DNA of 64,000 bases from Betaproteobacteria bacterium (GCA_004297625.1 SCTY01000028.1:134848-198847); one strand, 5' to 3'; positions 38,036 through 47,775 are shown, counted from the first letter of the stretch. Numbers and translations: made by a program. Notes: generated by a model from the letters alone, not told the origin.

Positions 38036-38054
38036 CCCTCCCTCCGCACGCAGC

Positions 38055-39056
38055 TTACTTGCCGCCGCCGGCCATGAACCCCGCCGCCTTCATGAGCGAA
38101 ACGTGGCGCGCTTCCTCCTTGGCGACCCAGTCGGCGTATTCCTTGCCGACAAGCGCGGTCCTGTTGAAGGCGCCGTCTTCCATCAGCTTCTGCCACTCGG
38201 GCGTAGCCATCACCTTCTTGAAGAGGTCGATGTAGTACTGCACCTGGTCCTGGCTCACGCCGGGAGGCATGAAGATGCCGCGCAGCATGAGGTAGTCGAC
38301 GTCGAGGCCGGCGTCCTTGCACACCGGAATATCGCCCCAGGCCATGTCCTTGGTGACTTTCTGCTTGTACGGCAAACGCTTCAGGTCGAACACGCAGAGC
38401 GGCCGCAGGTTGCCCGCGCGCCATTGCGCCACGGCTTCGATCGGGTTGTTCACCGTCGAGTCGACGTGGCCGCCGACGAGCTGCGTGGCCACCGCGCCGC
38501 CGCCCTTGAACGGGATATAGGTGAACTTGGCGCCGGTTCTCTGCTCGATCGCCGCGGTGATGATCTGGTCTTCCTGCTTCGCGCCCGTGCCGCCCATCTT
38601 GAACTTGCCCGGACCGGCCTTCTTCGCCGCCTCGACGTAATCCTTGGGCGTCTTATACGGGGTCTTGGCGTTCACCCACAGCACGAAGTTGTCGAGCGCC
38701 AGCATCTGCACCGGCGTAAGGTCCCGCCAGTTGAACGGAACGCCGGTGGCGAGCGGCGTGGTGAAGAGGTTGGACAGCGTGATGATGATCTTGTGCGGAT
38801 CGCCTTTCGCGCTCTTCACGTCGAGGAAACCCTCGGCGCCCGCGCCGCCGGCCTTGTTGATCGGCAGCAGCGACTGATGCATCAGGCCGTGCTTGGCGAC
38901 GATGCCCTGGATGGCGCGCGCCATCTGGTCGGCGCCGCCTCCGGTGCCGGCGGGGATGATGAACTCGATGCTCTTCGTGGGCTCCCATGCATGCACCGCG
39001 GGAGCTGCGGCTAGTGCTGCAGCGAGCATCGCCGCAGCTGGGACAAAGCGCGTCAT
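38055..39056 (-). CDS. tctC: Tripartite tricarboxylate transporter substrate-binding protein TctC (Bug family)
   Basis: 333 residues with a signal peptide (hydrophobic run to AVHA, cleavage near residue 23) and the Bug-family start WEPTKSIEFIIPAGTGGGAD, then GGTGAKQEDQIITAAIE. Periplasmic receptor that closes on a carboxylate through two bridging waters. First gene of tctCBA. Promoter signals: palindrome at 39149-39164 and a GAGAAT -10-like hexamer at 39121-39126, 33 bp apart centre to centre. Confidence 0.92.
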   Translation of the reverse strand: MTRFVPAAAMLAAALAAAPAVHAWEPTKSIEFIIPAGTGGGADQMARAIQGIVAKHGLMHQSLLPINKAGGAGAEGFLDVKSAKGDPHKIIITLSNLFTTPLATGVPFNWRDLTPVQMLALDNFVLWVNAKTPYKTPKDYVEAAKKAGPGKFKMGGTGAKQEDQIITAAIEQRTGAKFTYIPFKGGGAVATQLVGGHVDSTVNNPIEAVAQWRAGNLRPLCVFDLKRLPYKQKVTKDMAWGDIPVCKDAGLDVDYLMLRGIFMPPGVSQDQVQYYIDLFKKVMATPEWQKLMEDGAFNRTALVGKEYADWVAKEEARHVSLMKAAGFMAGGGK

Positions 39057-39148
39057 GATTCCTCCGTAGTTGTCTTCGCCGTTTCTTTACCGTTGGGGGG
39101 GGCGCCTTCCGGCGTAGCGCATTCTCATTCTCACTGTCAAGACTCAGC

Positions 39149-39164
39149 CTTGACCGTAGTCAAG
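39149..39164. promoter_or_regulatory. Palindromic operator upstream of tctCBA
   Basis: CTTGACCGTAGTCAAG, identical half-sites to the oxc site. It overlaps the stop codon of terC and lies 93-108 bases before the tctC ATG. A further lone half-site GTCAAG is at 39136-39141. Centre is 33 bp from GAGAAT. Confidence 0.78.
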
Positions 39165-39906
39165 ACTTAGGCCGATCGGCTGCGGGTTCCACGGCGTCGT
39201 TCTTGCGCCGGGCCATCAACGTTCCAACGGCCACGACGGTGACAACGCCGATGGCGCCGGCGAGGAGCTCGAGGCTCCAGCGCCCGAGCATGGGCTTGTC
39301 GTTCGCATAGTCTACGCCGAGCCCGCTCAGCCAGCCCTGCAGCGCCTGGTCGGCGACGAGCATCTCGCCGGCCACCCAGCCGATCAACGCGCCGCCGATC
39401 GTGATGATGATCGGGAAGCGCTCCATCAGCTTGAGAAGCAGCGTGGCGCCGAAGATGACGAGCGGGATGGAAATCGCGAGACCCAGGATCAGCAGCACCA
39501 CGCTGCCGCCGGCCGCCGCGGCGACGGCGATAACGTTGTCGAGACTCATTACGAGGTCGGCGACCAAGATGGTCTTGATCGCGGAAAGAAGCTGGTCGCT
39601 CGCCTCGATCTCGTCGTCGCCGTCCTCGGGAACGAGCAGCTTCACGCCGATCCAGAAGAGAAGCAGGCTGCCGATGATCTTGAGCCAGGGCAGCGTGAGC
39701 AGCGCGACCGCGAAGAGCGTCAGCAACACGCGCATGACGATCGCGGCGCCGGAACCCCAGATCACCGCCTGCTTCTGCTGCTTCGCGGGCAGCGAGCGCG
39801 CCGCGAGGGCGATCACCACGGCGTTGTCGCCCGAAAGAACGATATTGACGCCGATGATCTTGAGCAGGCCGATCCAGAACGCCTGCCCGAGAAGTTCCTC
39901 CAACAT
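39160..39906 (-). CDS. TerC-family integral membrane protein
   Basis: 248 residues, seven to eight hydrophobic segments, with the two acidic TerC motifs in membrane helices: SGDNAVVIALAAR and LVMSLDNVIAVAAAAGG. TerC/YjbE/Alx proteins are linked to metal (manganese, calcium) efflux. Starts 9 bases after fhs and is probably co-transcribed with it. Oxalate binds divalent metals strongly, so a metal exporter in an oxalate regulon is reasonable (inference). Confidence 0.85.
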   Translation of the reverse strand: MLEELLGQAFWIGLLKIIGVNIVLSGDNAVVIALAARSLPAKQQKQAVIWGSGAAIVMRVLLTLFAVALLTLPWLKIIGSLLLFWIGVKLLVPEDGDDEIEASDQLLSAIKTILVADLVMSLDNVIAVAAAAGGSVVLLILGLAISIPLVIFGATLLLKLMERFPIIITIGGALIGWVAGEMLVADQALQGWLSGLGVDYANDKPMLGRWSLELLAGAIGVVTVVAVGTLMARRKNDAVEPAADRPKS

Positions 39907-39915
39907 CGGACTATT

Positions 39916-41586
39916 TTAGAACAGCCCTACGACCTTTCCGTCTATCCAGTCGATTTTGTTCGCAGACGGCACCTTCGGCAGTCCCGGCATGGTCATGATG
40001 TCGCCGCAGATCATCACCACGAACTGCGCGCCGGCGGCGAGGCGCACCTCGCGGATGTTGATCACGTGGTGCTCGGGCGCGCCGCGCTTCTGCGCGTCGG
40101 TCGAAAACGAATACTGAGTCTTCGCCACGCACACCGGGTAGTGGCCGTAACCGTCTTCCTGCAGCTTCTTGATCTGCGCGCGCACTTTCGTGTCGGCAGT
40201 CACTTCGGCCGCCCGGTACACGAGCTTCGCCACCGCGCTGATCTTTTCCCACAGCGAGTCGTGGTCGTTGTAGACGAGCTTCGGCTTCGCTTTCGTCTCG
40301 CACAGGCCCACTACCGCGCGCGCGAGGTCGGTTGCGCCCTTGCCGCCATCCGACCAGTGCGTCGCGAGCACGACCGGGACGCCGAGATTCTTCATCCGGG
40401 CCTGCACCAGCTCGATCTCGGCTGGCGTGTCGAACGTGAAGCGGTTGATCGACACGACGCTCGGGATGCCGTAGACGTTCTGCATGTTGTCGACGTGGCG
40501 CTCGAGGTTCGCGAGGCCCTTCTCCAGCGCCGCGAGGTTCTCCTTGTTCACCTCCTTGACGTCCACGCCGCCGTGGTACTTGAGGGCGCGGATGGTGGCG
40601 ACGATGACGCCCGCGTTCGGACGCAGGCCGCTCTTGCGGCACTTGATGTCGAGGAATTTCTCCGCGCCGAGGTCGGCGCCGAATCCGGCCTCGGTGACCA
40701 CGTAATCGGCGAGCTTGAGCGCGCTCTGGGTCGCGATGACGGAGTTGCAGCCGTGCGCGATGTTGGCGAACGGCCCGCCGTGGATGAATGCCGGGTTGTT
40801 CTCCAGCGTCTGCACCAGGTTCGGCGCCAGCGCGTCCTTCAGCAGCACGGTCATCGCGCCGTGCGCGTTAAGGTCCCTTGCGGTCACCGGCTTCTGGTCG
40901 CGCGTGTAGCCGATCACGATATTGCCGAGGCGCTTCTTCAGGTCCTCGAGCGAGGTGGCGAGGCAGAAGATCGCCATCACTTCGGAAGCGACCACGATGT
41001 CGAAGCCATCCTGGCGCGGATAGCCGTTCCCCGGGCCGCCCAGCGAAACCACGATGTCGCGCAGCGCGCGGTCGTTCATGTCGAGCACGCGCTTCCACTG
41101 GATGCGGCGCACGTCGATGCCGAGCTCGTTGCCGTGGTGGATGTGGTTGTCGATCATCGCCGCGAGCAGGTTGTTCGCGAGCTGGATGGCGCCGAAGTCG
41201 CCGGTGAAGTGAAGGTTGATGTCTTCCATCGGCACGACCTGGGCGTGGCCGCCGCCCGCCGCGCCGCCCTTCATGCCGAACACCGGCCCGAGGGACGGCT
41301 CGCGCAGGCAGATCGCCGCCTTCTTGCCGATGTGGTTGAGCGCGTCGCCCAGGCCCACGGTGGTCGTGGTCTTGCCTTCGCCCGCCGGCGTCGGGGTCAT
41401 CGCCGTGACGAGCACCAGCTTGCCATCCTTGCGGCCCTTGAGGCTGTCGAGGTATTTCAGAGACACCTTGGCCTTGTAGTGGCCATAGGGTTCCAGATGT
41501 TCTTCGGCTATCCCCAGCTTCTCGCGGGCCACGCTGGAAATGCGCTGCAGCCTCGCCGCCTGGGCGATCTCGATGTCTGACGGCAT
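39916..41586 (-). CDS. fhs: Formate-tetrahydrofolate ligase
   Basis: 556 residues, the normal size. P-loop [18 protein letters not shown] (about 66-83), [19 protein letters not shown], and the C-terminal [15 protein letters not shown] are diagnostic. Joins formate to THF with ATP, giving 10-formyl-THF, so carbon from oxalate can enter C1 metabolism. The ATG at 41586 with GAGGAGA upstream is chosen over an in-frame start at 41655, which would place the operator inside the gene. Promoter: palindrome centred 41648.5 and GACAAT at distance 33. Confidence 0.95.
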   Translation of the reverse strand: MPSDIEIAQAARLQRISSVAREKLGIAEEHLEPYGHYKAKVSLKYLDSLKGRKDGKLVLVTAMTPTPAGEGKTTTTVGLGDALNHIGKKAAICLREPSLGPVFGMKGGAAGGGHAQVVPMEDINLHFTGDFGAIQLANNLLAAMIDNHIHHGNELGIDVRRIQWKRVLDMNDRALRDIVVSLGGPGNGYPRQDGFDIVVASEVMAIFCLATSLEDLKKRLGNIVIGYTRDQKPVTARDLNAHGAMTVLLKDALAPNLVQTLENNPAFIHGGPFANIAHGCNSVIATQSALKLADYVVTEAGFGADLGAEKFLDIKCRKSGLRPNAGVIVATIRALKYHGGVDVKEVNKENLAALEKGLANLERHVDNMQNVYGIPSVVSINRFTFDTPAEIELVQARMKNLGVPVVLATHWSDGGKGATDLARAVVGLCETKAKPKLVYNDHDSLWEKISAVAKLVYRAAEVTADTKVRAQIKKLQEDGYGHYPVCVAKTQYSFSTDAQKRGAPEHHVINIREVRLAAGAQFVVMICGDIMTMPGLPKVPSANKIDWIDGKVVGLF

Positions 41587-41640
41587 GTCTTGCTCTCCTC
41601 GGTGGAGGGCGAATTGTCGCCGCCAGCCGCCTTGCGCGGC

Positions 41641-41656
41641 CTTGACGGCGGTCAAG
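41641..41656. promoter_or_regulatory. Palindromic operator upstream of fhs-terC
   Basis: CTTGACGGCGGTCAAG, 55-70 bases before the fhs ATG. Centre is 33 bp from the centre of a minus-strand GACAAT hexamer. It directly follows the terminator of the formate dehydrogenase operon. Confidence 0.78.
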
Positions 41657-41664
41657 TCATGAAA

Positions 41665-41694
41665 AGAGCTGTACGGCCTCAGCCGTACAGCTCT
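41665..41694 (-). terminator. Rho-independent terminator whose loop holds the fdh alpha stop codon
   Basis: Minus strand: AGAGCTGTACGGC, loop TGAG, GCCGTACAGCTCT, then TTTTC. The 13-bp stem is perfect. The TGA stop of the formate dehydrogenase alpha gene is in the loop, so the last four codons form the upstream arm. Confidence 0.88.
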
Positions 41695-44483
41695 TCCAGT
41701 GTGCGTCCTTTGCCGTAGCCCGGGTCGCCCGGGCGCTCGCCGCCACGCGTTACGCGCACCGCGCAGTACTTGAACTCCGGAATCTTGCCGAACGGATCGA
41801 GCACCGGGTTCGTCAGCAAATTCGCCGCTGCCTCGAAATAGCAGAACGGGATGAACACGGCGCCGCGCGGGGTGCCTTCGTCGGCCCTCGCGTAGAGCGA
41901 AATCGTCCCGCGGCGCGACTGAACGGTGATCACTTCTCCAGGCTTCACGTTTTTTTCAGCCAGGTCCAGGGGATGAAGCGAGGCCATCGGCTCGGGCTCG
42001 ATCGCGTCCAGGGCGCCCGAGCGGCGCGTCATCGCGCCGGTGTGCCAGTGCTCGAGCTGCCGGCCGGTGATCAGCACCATCGGATAGCTCGCGTCCGGGC
42101 GCTCCGCGGCCGGGATGAGGTCCGCCGGCACGAAGCGCGCGCGGCCGGTCGCCGTGGGGAAATGCGTCTGGAACACCACCGGCTGTCCCGGATCGCCCTC
42201 GTTCTCGCAGGGGTAGGTGACCGACGAGTCGCGCTCGAGCCGCTCCCAGGTGATGCCCTTGATGGAATCCATGCATTGGCGCATTTCATCCCACACGTCT
42301 TTCGGCTTCTCGTACGACCAGGGCAAGCCGAGCCGCTTCGCCAGCTCGACAATGATCCACAGGTCCTCTTTCGCTTGCCCGGGCGCGCTGAGCGCCCGGC
42401 GGCCGAGCTGCACCATGCGGTCGGTGTTGGTGACGCTGCCGTCCTTCTCGGGCCAGGCGGTTGCCGGCAGCACCACGTCGGCGAGATAGGCGGTTTCGGT
42501 CAGGAAGATGTCCTGCACCACGAGGTGCTCGAGCTTCGCCATCGCGGCGCGCGCATGCTCGACGTCGGGGTCGGACATCGCCGGGTTCTCGCCCATGATG
42601 TACATACCGCGGATCTTGCCCTCGCTCGCGGCGTTCATGATCTCCACCACCGTAAGCCCAGGCTTGCGGTCGAGCGTACGTCCCCAGAAACCTTCGAAAC
42701 GCTTTGCCGCCTCGGGGTTGTCCACGCGCTGGTAATCGGGATACATCATCGGGATCAATCCGGAGTCCGAGGCTCCCTGCACGTTGTTCTGCCCGCGCAG
42801 CGGGTGCAGCCCCGTGCCCGGACGGCCGATCTGGCCGGTCATGAGCGTGAGGGCGATCAGGCAGCGCGCGTTGTCCGTGCCGTGCACGTGCTGGCTCACC
42901 CCCATGCCCCAAAGAATCATCGAGCCCTTGGATTTGGCGAACAGGCGGGCCACCTCGCGGATGGTTTCGGCGGCGATGCCGCAGATCGGCGCCATCTTCT
43001 CGGGCGGAAAGTCCTTCGCGTTTTCCTTCAGCGCTTCGTAGCCACTTGTCCTGTCTTTTACAAAACTTTCATTGACCAGATTTTCGTCGATGATCGTGTG
43101 GATCATCGCGTTCAGCAGCGCGACGTCGGTGTCGGGCTTGAACTGCAGGAAGTACGCCGCGTGCCGGGCGAGATCGCTGCGGCGCGGGTCGGCGACGATG
43201 AGCTTCACGCCTTGCTTGACGGCGTTTTTCATCCACGTGGCGGCCACCGGGTGATTGGACGTGGGATTCGCGCCGATGAGGAACACCACTTCCGCGCGCA
43301 GCACATCGTTCACCTGGTTGGAAACCGCGCCCGAGCCGACGCCTTCGAGCAGCGCCGCCACCGACGAGGCGTGGCACAAGCGCGTGCAGTGGTCGACGTT
43401 GTTCGTGCCGAAGCCCGTGCGCACCAGCTTCTGGAAGAGATACGCCTCCTCGTTCGAGCCCTTGGCCGAGCCGAAGCCGGCAAGCGCGTAACGATCTTGA
43501 TCTCTGATTTTCCTTAATCCCTCGGCAGCCAGGGCGAGCGCTTCTTCCCACGACGCCTCGCGGAACACCTCCGACCAGTCGCCCGGGTCGACGACGAAGT
43601 CCGCCGACTTCCTCACGCCCGGTTTGCGGATCAACGGCTTCGTCAGGCGGTGCGGATGGTGCGCATAGTCGAAACCGAAGCGGCCTTTCACGCACAGGCG
43701 GTTGCGGTTCGACGGGCCCTCCTTGCCGGTGACGAACTGGATGACGTTGTTCCTGACGTGGTAGGTGAGAAGGCAACCCACGCCGCAGAACGGGCACACC
43801 GAATCGACCGTCTTGTCGATCTTCTGCAGGCCGACATTGCGCGCGGGCATCAGCGCGCCGGTCGGGCAGGCCTGTACGCACTCGCCGCACGCGACGCACG
43901 TCGATTCGCCCATCGGATCGTCGAAATCGAACACCGGCACGGAAGCGTCGCCGCGGTAGGCGTAGCCGATGACGTCGTTCACCTGCACTTCCCGGCAGGC
44001 GCGCACGCAGCGCGTGCACTGGATGCAGGCGTCGAGGTGCACCGCCATCGCGGGATGCGACAGATCGGGCTTGGGCTGCGCGCGCGCAGGAAATCTGGAC
44101 TTCGACACGCCGAGCTTGCGCGCCCAGCTCTTCAGCTTGTTGTCCTGCGTGTACTCCTGCTCCGGCATGTCGGAGAGCAGCAGCTCGAGCACCATCTTCT
44201 GCGACGCGAGCGCGCGCGGCGAATCCGTGGTGACTTCCATGCCGGCGCTCGGGTAGCGGCAGCACGAAGGCGCGAGCACGCGCTCACCCTTGATTTCGAC
44301 CACGCAGGCGCGGCAATTGCCGTCCGAGCGCTGGTTGCCGCCGTGGCAAAGGTGCGGGATCTCGACCCCGTGCTTCTGCGCCGTGGTAATGATGGGCTCG
44401 TCCGGACGGCCGATCACCGTCTTGCCGTTCAGCCTGAACTCGATCGGCATCATCGCGAGCTGCTGCGTGGTAACCCGTTCCAT
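41679..44483 (-). CDS. NAD-linked formate dehydrogenase, molybdenum catalytic (alpha) subunit
   Basis: 934 residues. NuoG-like N-terminus: 2Fe-2S ligands C46, C57, C60, C74; a His-Cys region with C153, C156, C159, C163; ferredoxin motif C196, C199, C202, C206. Then the bis-MGD enzyme core with its 4Fe-4S (C230, C233, C237) and the Mo ligand C370 in [11 protein letters not shown]; it is Cys, not selenocysteine, with His371 next to it. Oxidises formate to CO2 and passes electrons to the NuoEF-type subunit. ATG overlaps the upstream stop (TGATG). Resembles Fdh1A/FdsA of Methylobacterium and Cupriavidus. Confidence 0.93.
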   Translation of the reverse strand: MERVTTQQLAMMPIEFRLNGKTVIGRPDEPIITTAQKHGVEIPHLCHGGNQRSDGNCRACVVEIKGERVLAPSCCRYPSAGMEVTTDSPRALASQKMVLELLLSDMPEQEYTQDNKLKSWARKLGVSKSRFPARAQPKPDLSHPAMAVHLDACIQCTRCVRACREVQVNDVIGYAYRGDASVPVFDFDDPMGESTCVACGECVQACPTGALMPARNVGLQKIDKTVDSVCPFCGVGCLLTYHVRNNVIQFVTGKEGPSNRNRLCVKGRFGFDYAHHPHRLTKPLIRKPGVRKSADFVVDPGDWSEVFREASWEEALALAAEGLRKIRDQDRYALAGFGSAKGSNEEAYLFQKLVRTGFGTNNVDHCTRLCHASSVAALLEGVGSGAVSNQVNDVLRAEVVFLIGANPTSNHPVAATWMKNAVKQGVKLIVADPRRSDLARHAAYFLQFKPDTDVALLNAMIHTIIDENLVNESFVKDRTSGYEALKENAKDFPPEKMAPICGIAAETIREVARLFAKSKGSMILWGMGVSQHVHGTDNARCLIALTLMTGQIGRPGTGLHPLRGQNNVQGASDSGLIPMMYPDYQRVDNPEAAKRFEGFWGRTLDRKPGLTVVEIMNAASEGKIRGMYIMGENPAMSDPDVEHARAAMAKLEHLVVQDIFLTETAYLADVVLPATAWPEKDGSVTNTDRMVQLGRRALSAPGQAKEDLWIIVELAKRLGLPWSYEKPKDVWDEMRQCMDSIKGITWERLERDSSVTYPCENEGDPGQPVVFQTHFPTATGRARFVPADLIPAAERPDASYPMVLITGRQLEHWHTGAMTRRSGALDAIEPEPMASLHPLDLAEKNVKPGEVITVQSRRGTISLYARADEGTPRGAVFIPFCYFEAAANLLTNPVLDPFGKIPEFKYCAVRVTRGGERPGDPGYGKGRTLEELYG

Positions 44484-46132
44484 CAAGAGACCTCGTCGGG
44501 AAAATATTTCATTACGCTGAGCGCGGGATTGGGCGCCGCCTGCCCCAGGCCGCAGATCGACGCGTCCATCATTGCTTGTGAGAGCTCATTGAGGAGCGGC
44601 TGGTTCCATTTGCGCTCCTGCATAAGCGTCACCGCCTTGCCGGTCCCCACCCGGCACGGCGTGCACTTGCCGCACGATTCGTCGTGGAAGAACTTCATCA
44701 GGTTGATCGCCGCCTTGGAGGCCTTGTCCTTGTCGGACAGCACCACGATCGCCGCGGAGCCGATGAAGCAGCCGTGCGGCTGCAGCGTGTCGAAATCGAG
44801 CGGAATATCGGCCTTCGACGCGGGCAGGATGCCGCCGGAAGCGCCTCCCGGCAGGTAGGCGTAGAGCTGGTGCCCGTCCGCCATGCCGCCGCAGTATTCC
44901 TGAATCAATTCGTTAAGCGTAATGCCGGCCGGCGCCAGGTGAACGCCCGGCTTCTTCACACGGCCCGAGACCGAGAACGAGCGCAGGCCCTTGCGGCCGT
45001 GCCTGCCTTGCGAAGCGAACCACTGCGCGCCCTTCCCGACGATCTCGCGCACCCAGTACACCGTTTCCATGTTGTGCTCGAGCGTCGGCCGGCCGAAGAG
45101 CCCCACCTGCGCGACGTACGGCGGGCGGTGGCGCGGCATGCCGCGCTTGCCCTCGATCGACTCGATCATCGCCGACTCTTCGCCGCAGATGTACGCCCCT
45201 GCCCCGCGCCGCAGGTGGATCGGCGGCAATGCACAGGGCGCTTCCTTCCTTAAACGGGTTAGTTCCTTTTCGAGTATGGCGCGGCAGCCTGCGTATTCGT
45301 CGCGCAGATAGATCCAGATCTCGCCTACGCCGGCGCACCAGGCGGCGACCAGCATGCCCTCGAGAAAGCGATGCGGGTCGCGCTCGAGGTACCAGCGGTC
45401 CTTGAACGTGCCGGGCTCGCCCTCGTCGATGTTCACCGCCATCACACGCGGCGCCGGCTCGGCGGCGACGAGACGCCACTTGCGCCCGGCGGGGAAGCCC
45501 GCGCCGCCGAGGCCGCGCAGGGCCGAGTCTTCCATGATCTGGGTGACGTCCTCGCGCGTGCGCTTGCCCGCCAGGCAGTCGGCGATCAGGTTATAGCCGC
45601 CCGTCTTGCGATACAGGTCATAGCCCAGGTACTTCGGGTTGTCCGGGCCGGTCTGTTTGCGGGCCACGGCATTCTTCACCGACTCGACCGTGGCATTGCC
45701 TATTGGGTTCTGTCCCACGATTACGCACGGCGCGGTTTCGCAGCGTCCTACGCAAGGCGCAGTGACGACGCGCACATCCTTGCCCAAGGAAAGGTTTTTC
45801 AGCAGTTGCCGCGCGCCGGCCAGCTCGCATGCGATCGAATCGCACACCCGCACGGTGAGCGCGGGCGGTGCGGCTTCGCCTTCCTTCACCACTTCGAAAT
45901 GGTGATAGAAGGTGGCGACCTCGTAGACCTCGGTAAGCGCAAGGCGCATTTCCTGCGCGAGCGCTGCGAGATGAGCGGCGGGCAGATAGCCGGCGAGATC
46001 GTTGATGCGGTGCAGGTGTTCGATCAGCAGGTCGCGGCGCCGCGGCGCGTCCCCGAGGACAGCGAGAACTTCCTGCCGCGCCTTGGGGTCGACAGCCCTG
46101 CCCTTTGGAGTCGGACGGACTTTGGTTTTCAT
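44483..46132 (-). CDS. NAD-linked formate dehydrogenase, fused NuoE-NuoF diaphorase (beta) subunit
   Basis: 549 residues from the ATG at 46132. NuoE-like part (about 15-150) with 2Fe-2S ligands C97, C102, C127, C131; NuoF-like part (about 170-549) with FMN motif LRGLGGAGFPAGRKW, NADH motif GAGAYICGEESAMIESIEGKRG-like (seen near residue 330) and 4Fe-4S motif ESCGKCTPCRVGT. In Cupriavidus the two parts are separate genes (fdsG, fdsB); here they are one, as in Methylobacterium Fdh1B. Delivers formate electrons to NAD+. Promoter: palindrome centred 46178.5 and GATAAT at 46143-46148. Confidence 0.92.
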   Translation of the reverse strand: MKTKVRPTPKGRAVDPKARQEVLAVLGDAPRRRDLLIEHLHRINDLAGYLPAAHLAALAQEMRLALTEVYEVATFYHHFEVVKEGEAAPPALTVRVCDSIACELAGARQLLKNLSLGKDVRVVTAPCVGRCETAPCVIVGQNPIGNATVESVKNAVARKQTGPDNPKYLGYDLYRKTGGYNLIADCLAGKRTREDVTQIMEDSALRGLGGAGFPAGRKWRLVAAEPAPRVMAVNIDEGEPGTFKDRWYLERDPHRFLEGMLVAAWCAGVGEIWIYLRDEYAGCRAILEKELTRLRKEAPCALPPIHLRRGAGAYICGEESAMIESIEGKRGMPRHRPPYVAQVGLFGRPTLEHNMETVYWVREIVGKGAQWFASQGRHGRKGLRSFSVSGRVKKPGVHLAPAGITLNELIQEYCGGMADGHQLYAYLPGGASGGILPASKADIPLDFDTLQPHGCFIGSAAIVVLSDKDKASKAAINLMKFFHDESCGKCTPCRVGTGKAVTLMQERKWNQPLLNELSQAMMDASICGLGQAAPNPALSVMKYFPDEVS

Positions 46133-46170
46133 GAGAGGCGGTATTATCGGCCAGCGCCGCAGGGGGGCTT

Positions 46171-46186
46171 CTTGACTGCGGTCAAG
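46171..46186. promoter_or_regulatory. Palindromic operator upstream of the formate dehydrogenase operon
   Basis: CTTGACTGCGGTCAAG, 39-54 bases before the beta-subunit ATG. The -10-like hexamer GATAAT (46143-46148, minus strand) matches five of six consensus bases and is centred exactly 33 bp away. The site also ends 12 bases before the plus-strand aldo/keto reductase remnant. Confidence 0.8.
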
Positions 46187-46198
46187 TAGACTTCCCAC

Positions 46199-46852
46199 AT
46201 GGAATATCGGGCTTTCGGCCGGACCGGCATCCGGGTCTCGGCGCTGTGCTTCGGGACCATGTCCTTCGGCGGCGACGCGGACCAGGCGTCCTCCGCGGCG
46301 ATGTACCGCGCTTGCCGGGACGCAGGCATCAATTTCTTCGATACCGCCGACCAGTACAACCGCGACGAGCTGGTCATTGCGACCAAGTGTTTCAATCCGA
46401 CCCACACCGACCTCGACGCGCGCGGCAATTCGCGCCGCCATGTCACACGGGCGATCGAGGCGAGCCTGAAGCGCCTGCAGACCGACCGAGTTCTGGACAT
46501 CCAGGAGCGTCATGGCCGGGCGCGTCGGCAGGTCGAGCACGGTACCGGGCGCCTGTCGACGAACAAGATGTACGAAGCGCGTTACGGCGAGCCCTGGATG
46601 CACGAGGTGGCGTCCAAGTTCGTCGCCTGCTGCCGCGGCCGCGGCCACCATCCGGTCAGCCTCGCGGTCGCGTGGGTGGCAGCGCACCCGGCGGTTACCG
46701 CGCCGATCATCGGCGCGCGCAACGTCGAGCAGCTGCGCGCCTCGCTCGACTCGGTGAAGATCCGCCTCACGCCCGGGCAGCGCACCGGGACCGCTGCGCT
46801 CTCGCGTACCCCGCCGCCGGCGACGGACCGGCTGGAAGAGCAGAAGAAATAG
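46199..46852 (+). pseudogene. Aldo/keto reductase with internal deletions
   Basis: Open frame of 217 codons against about 330 for the family. Start MEYRAFGRTGIRVSALCFGTM, INFFDTADQYN and VIATKCF (Asp, Tyr and Lys of the tetrad) are intact, but the SE.lG..l segment after Tyr is missing, and after LKRLQTDRVLD the sequence jumps over the DLYQ-H strand (catalytic His) and most of the barrel to LSTNKMYEARYGE. The last part (VSLAVAWVAAHPAVTAPIIGARNVEQL) is a normal family C-terminus. Two in-frame losses of about 15 and about 100 codons are the simplest explanation. Probably inactive. Confidence 0.65.
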
Positions 46853-46854
46853 CC

Positions 46855-47775
46855 ATGTGCCGGGCGCTGCTCTATCTCGGCGAGCCGGTGGTGCTGGACG
46901 ACTTGCTGTTTCAGCCCGACTCGGCGCTGGTCAAGCAGACGTACATGCCGAAGATGCTGCATCTGCTGAATCTCGCCGGCTTCGGCATGCGCGCCTGGGA
47001 TCCGTCGTCGCGCCATCCCGAGGTGCCTTTTTCCTACGCTTCGGATTCGCTGCCGGTGTTCGACCGCAATCTCAAGGGACTCGCCGAGAAAATCGCGGCG
47101 CCCTGCGTGCTCGCCCATGTGCGCGGCGTTCCCTACAGCACCCGCGTCGAGATCGCGCCGCATAACGCGCATCCTTTCCAGTTCGCGGGCGTGCCGCTGG
47201 CGCTGGCGCACAACGGCGACCTGGCGCGCTTCGCCGAGATGAAGCCGCTGCTCATGGCGCACGTCAAGCCGCACTTCGCCGCGCAGATCCGCGGCACGAC
47301 CGACAGCGAGTGGATCTATGCGCTCGTCGTATCGGCGCTGGAGAATCCGCACGCGCGTCCGCAGGCCGGCGAGCTGCACGAGGCGGTCGCACACGCACTG
47401 CGCGTGCTGCGCGAGGCGCGCGCGAAGCTTGGCATTGCCACCGCCTCTCCGGTCAACCTGTTCCTCGCCGACGGCGTGCAGCTCGCCGCCGCGCGCTATT
47501 GCTTCGACTTCGGCTGCTACCCGGCCGACCCGGCGGAGTTCGTGGCCGGCCACCTCAACTATTACTCGCTCTGGTACACGGCCGGCCGGGACTACGGGAT
47601 GCACGACGGCGAGTGGAAGATGACCGGCGGCAGCGGGAACGCGACTTCGGTCCTGGTCGCTTCCGAGCCGCTTACACGGGACACCGCCGCCTGGGTCGAG
47701 ATCCCCGAGTACTGCATGCTTCACGCGAGCATGGCAGGGGGCCGGCCGGCGATCACGATTCGCGATCTGCCGTAA
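46855..47775 (+). CDS. Class II glutamine amidotransferase (YafJ/EgtC-like)
   Basis: 306 residues. The ATG at 46855 is chosen because it places Cys at position 2 (MCRALLYLGE), the N-terminal nucleophile of class II amidotransferases; the frame is open upstream only by chance. Other family marks: AHVRGVPYST, NAHPFQFAG, LALAHNGDLARF, TTDSEWIYAL. Releases ammonia from glutamine or a gamma-glutamyl compound; the acceptor partner is not encoded beside it. Overlaps the convergent next gene by 23 bases. Confidence 0.8.
   Translation: MCRALLYLGEPVVLDDLLFQPDSALVKQTYMPKMLHLLNLAGFGMRAWDPSSRHPEVPFSYASDSLPVFDRNLKGLAEKIAAPCVLAHVRGVPYSTRVEIAPHNAHPFQFAGVPLALAHNGDLARFAEMKPLLMAHVKPHFAAQIRGTTDSEWIYALVVSALENPHARPQAGELHEAVAHALRVLREARAKLGIATASPVNLFLADGVQLAAARYCFDFGCYPADPAEFVAGHLNYYSLWYTAGRDYGMHDGEWKMTGGSGNATSVLVASEPLTRDTAAWVEIPEYCMLHASMAGGRPAITIRDLP

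Noticed and set aside
44369..44483. Possible selenocysteine formate dehydrogenase
   Set aside because: The Mo ligand position (residue 370) is a Cys codon and there is no in-frame TGA in the gene.
46246..46854. N-terminal extension of the amidotransferase to 46246
   Set aside because: It would bury the required N-terminal Cys2 nucleophile and overlap the AKR remnant in another frame.
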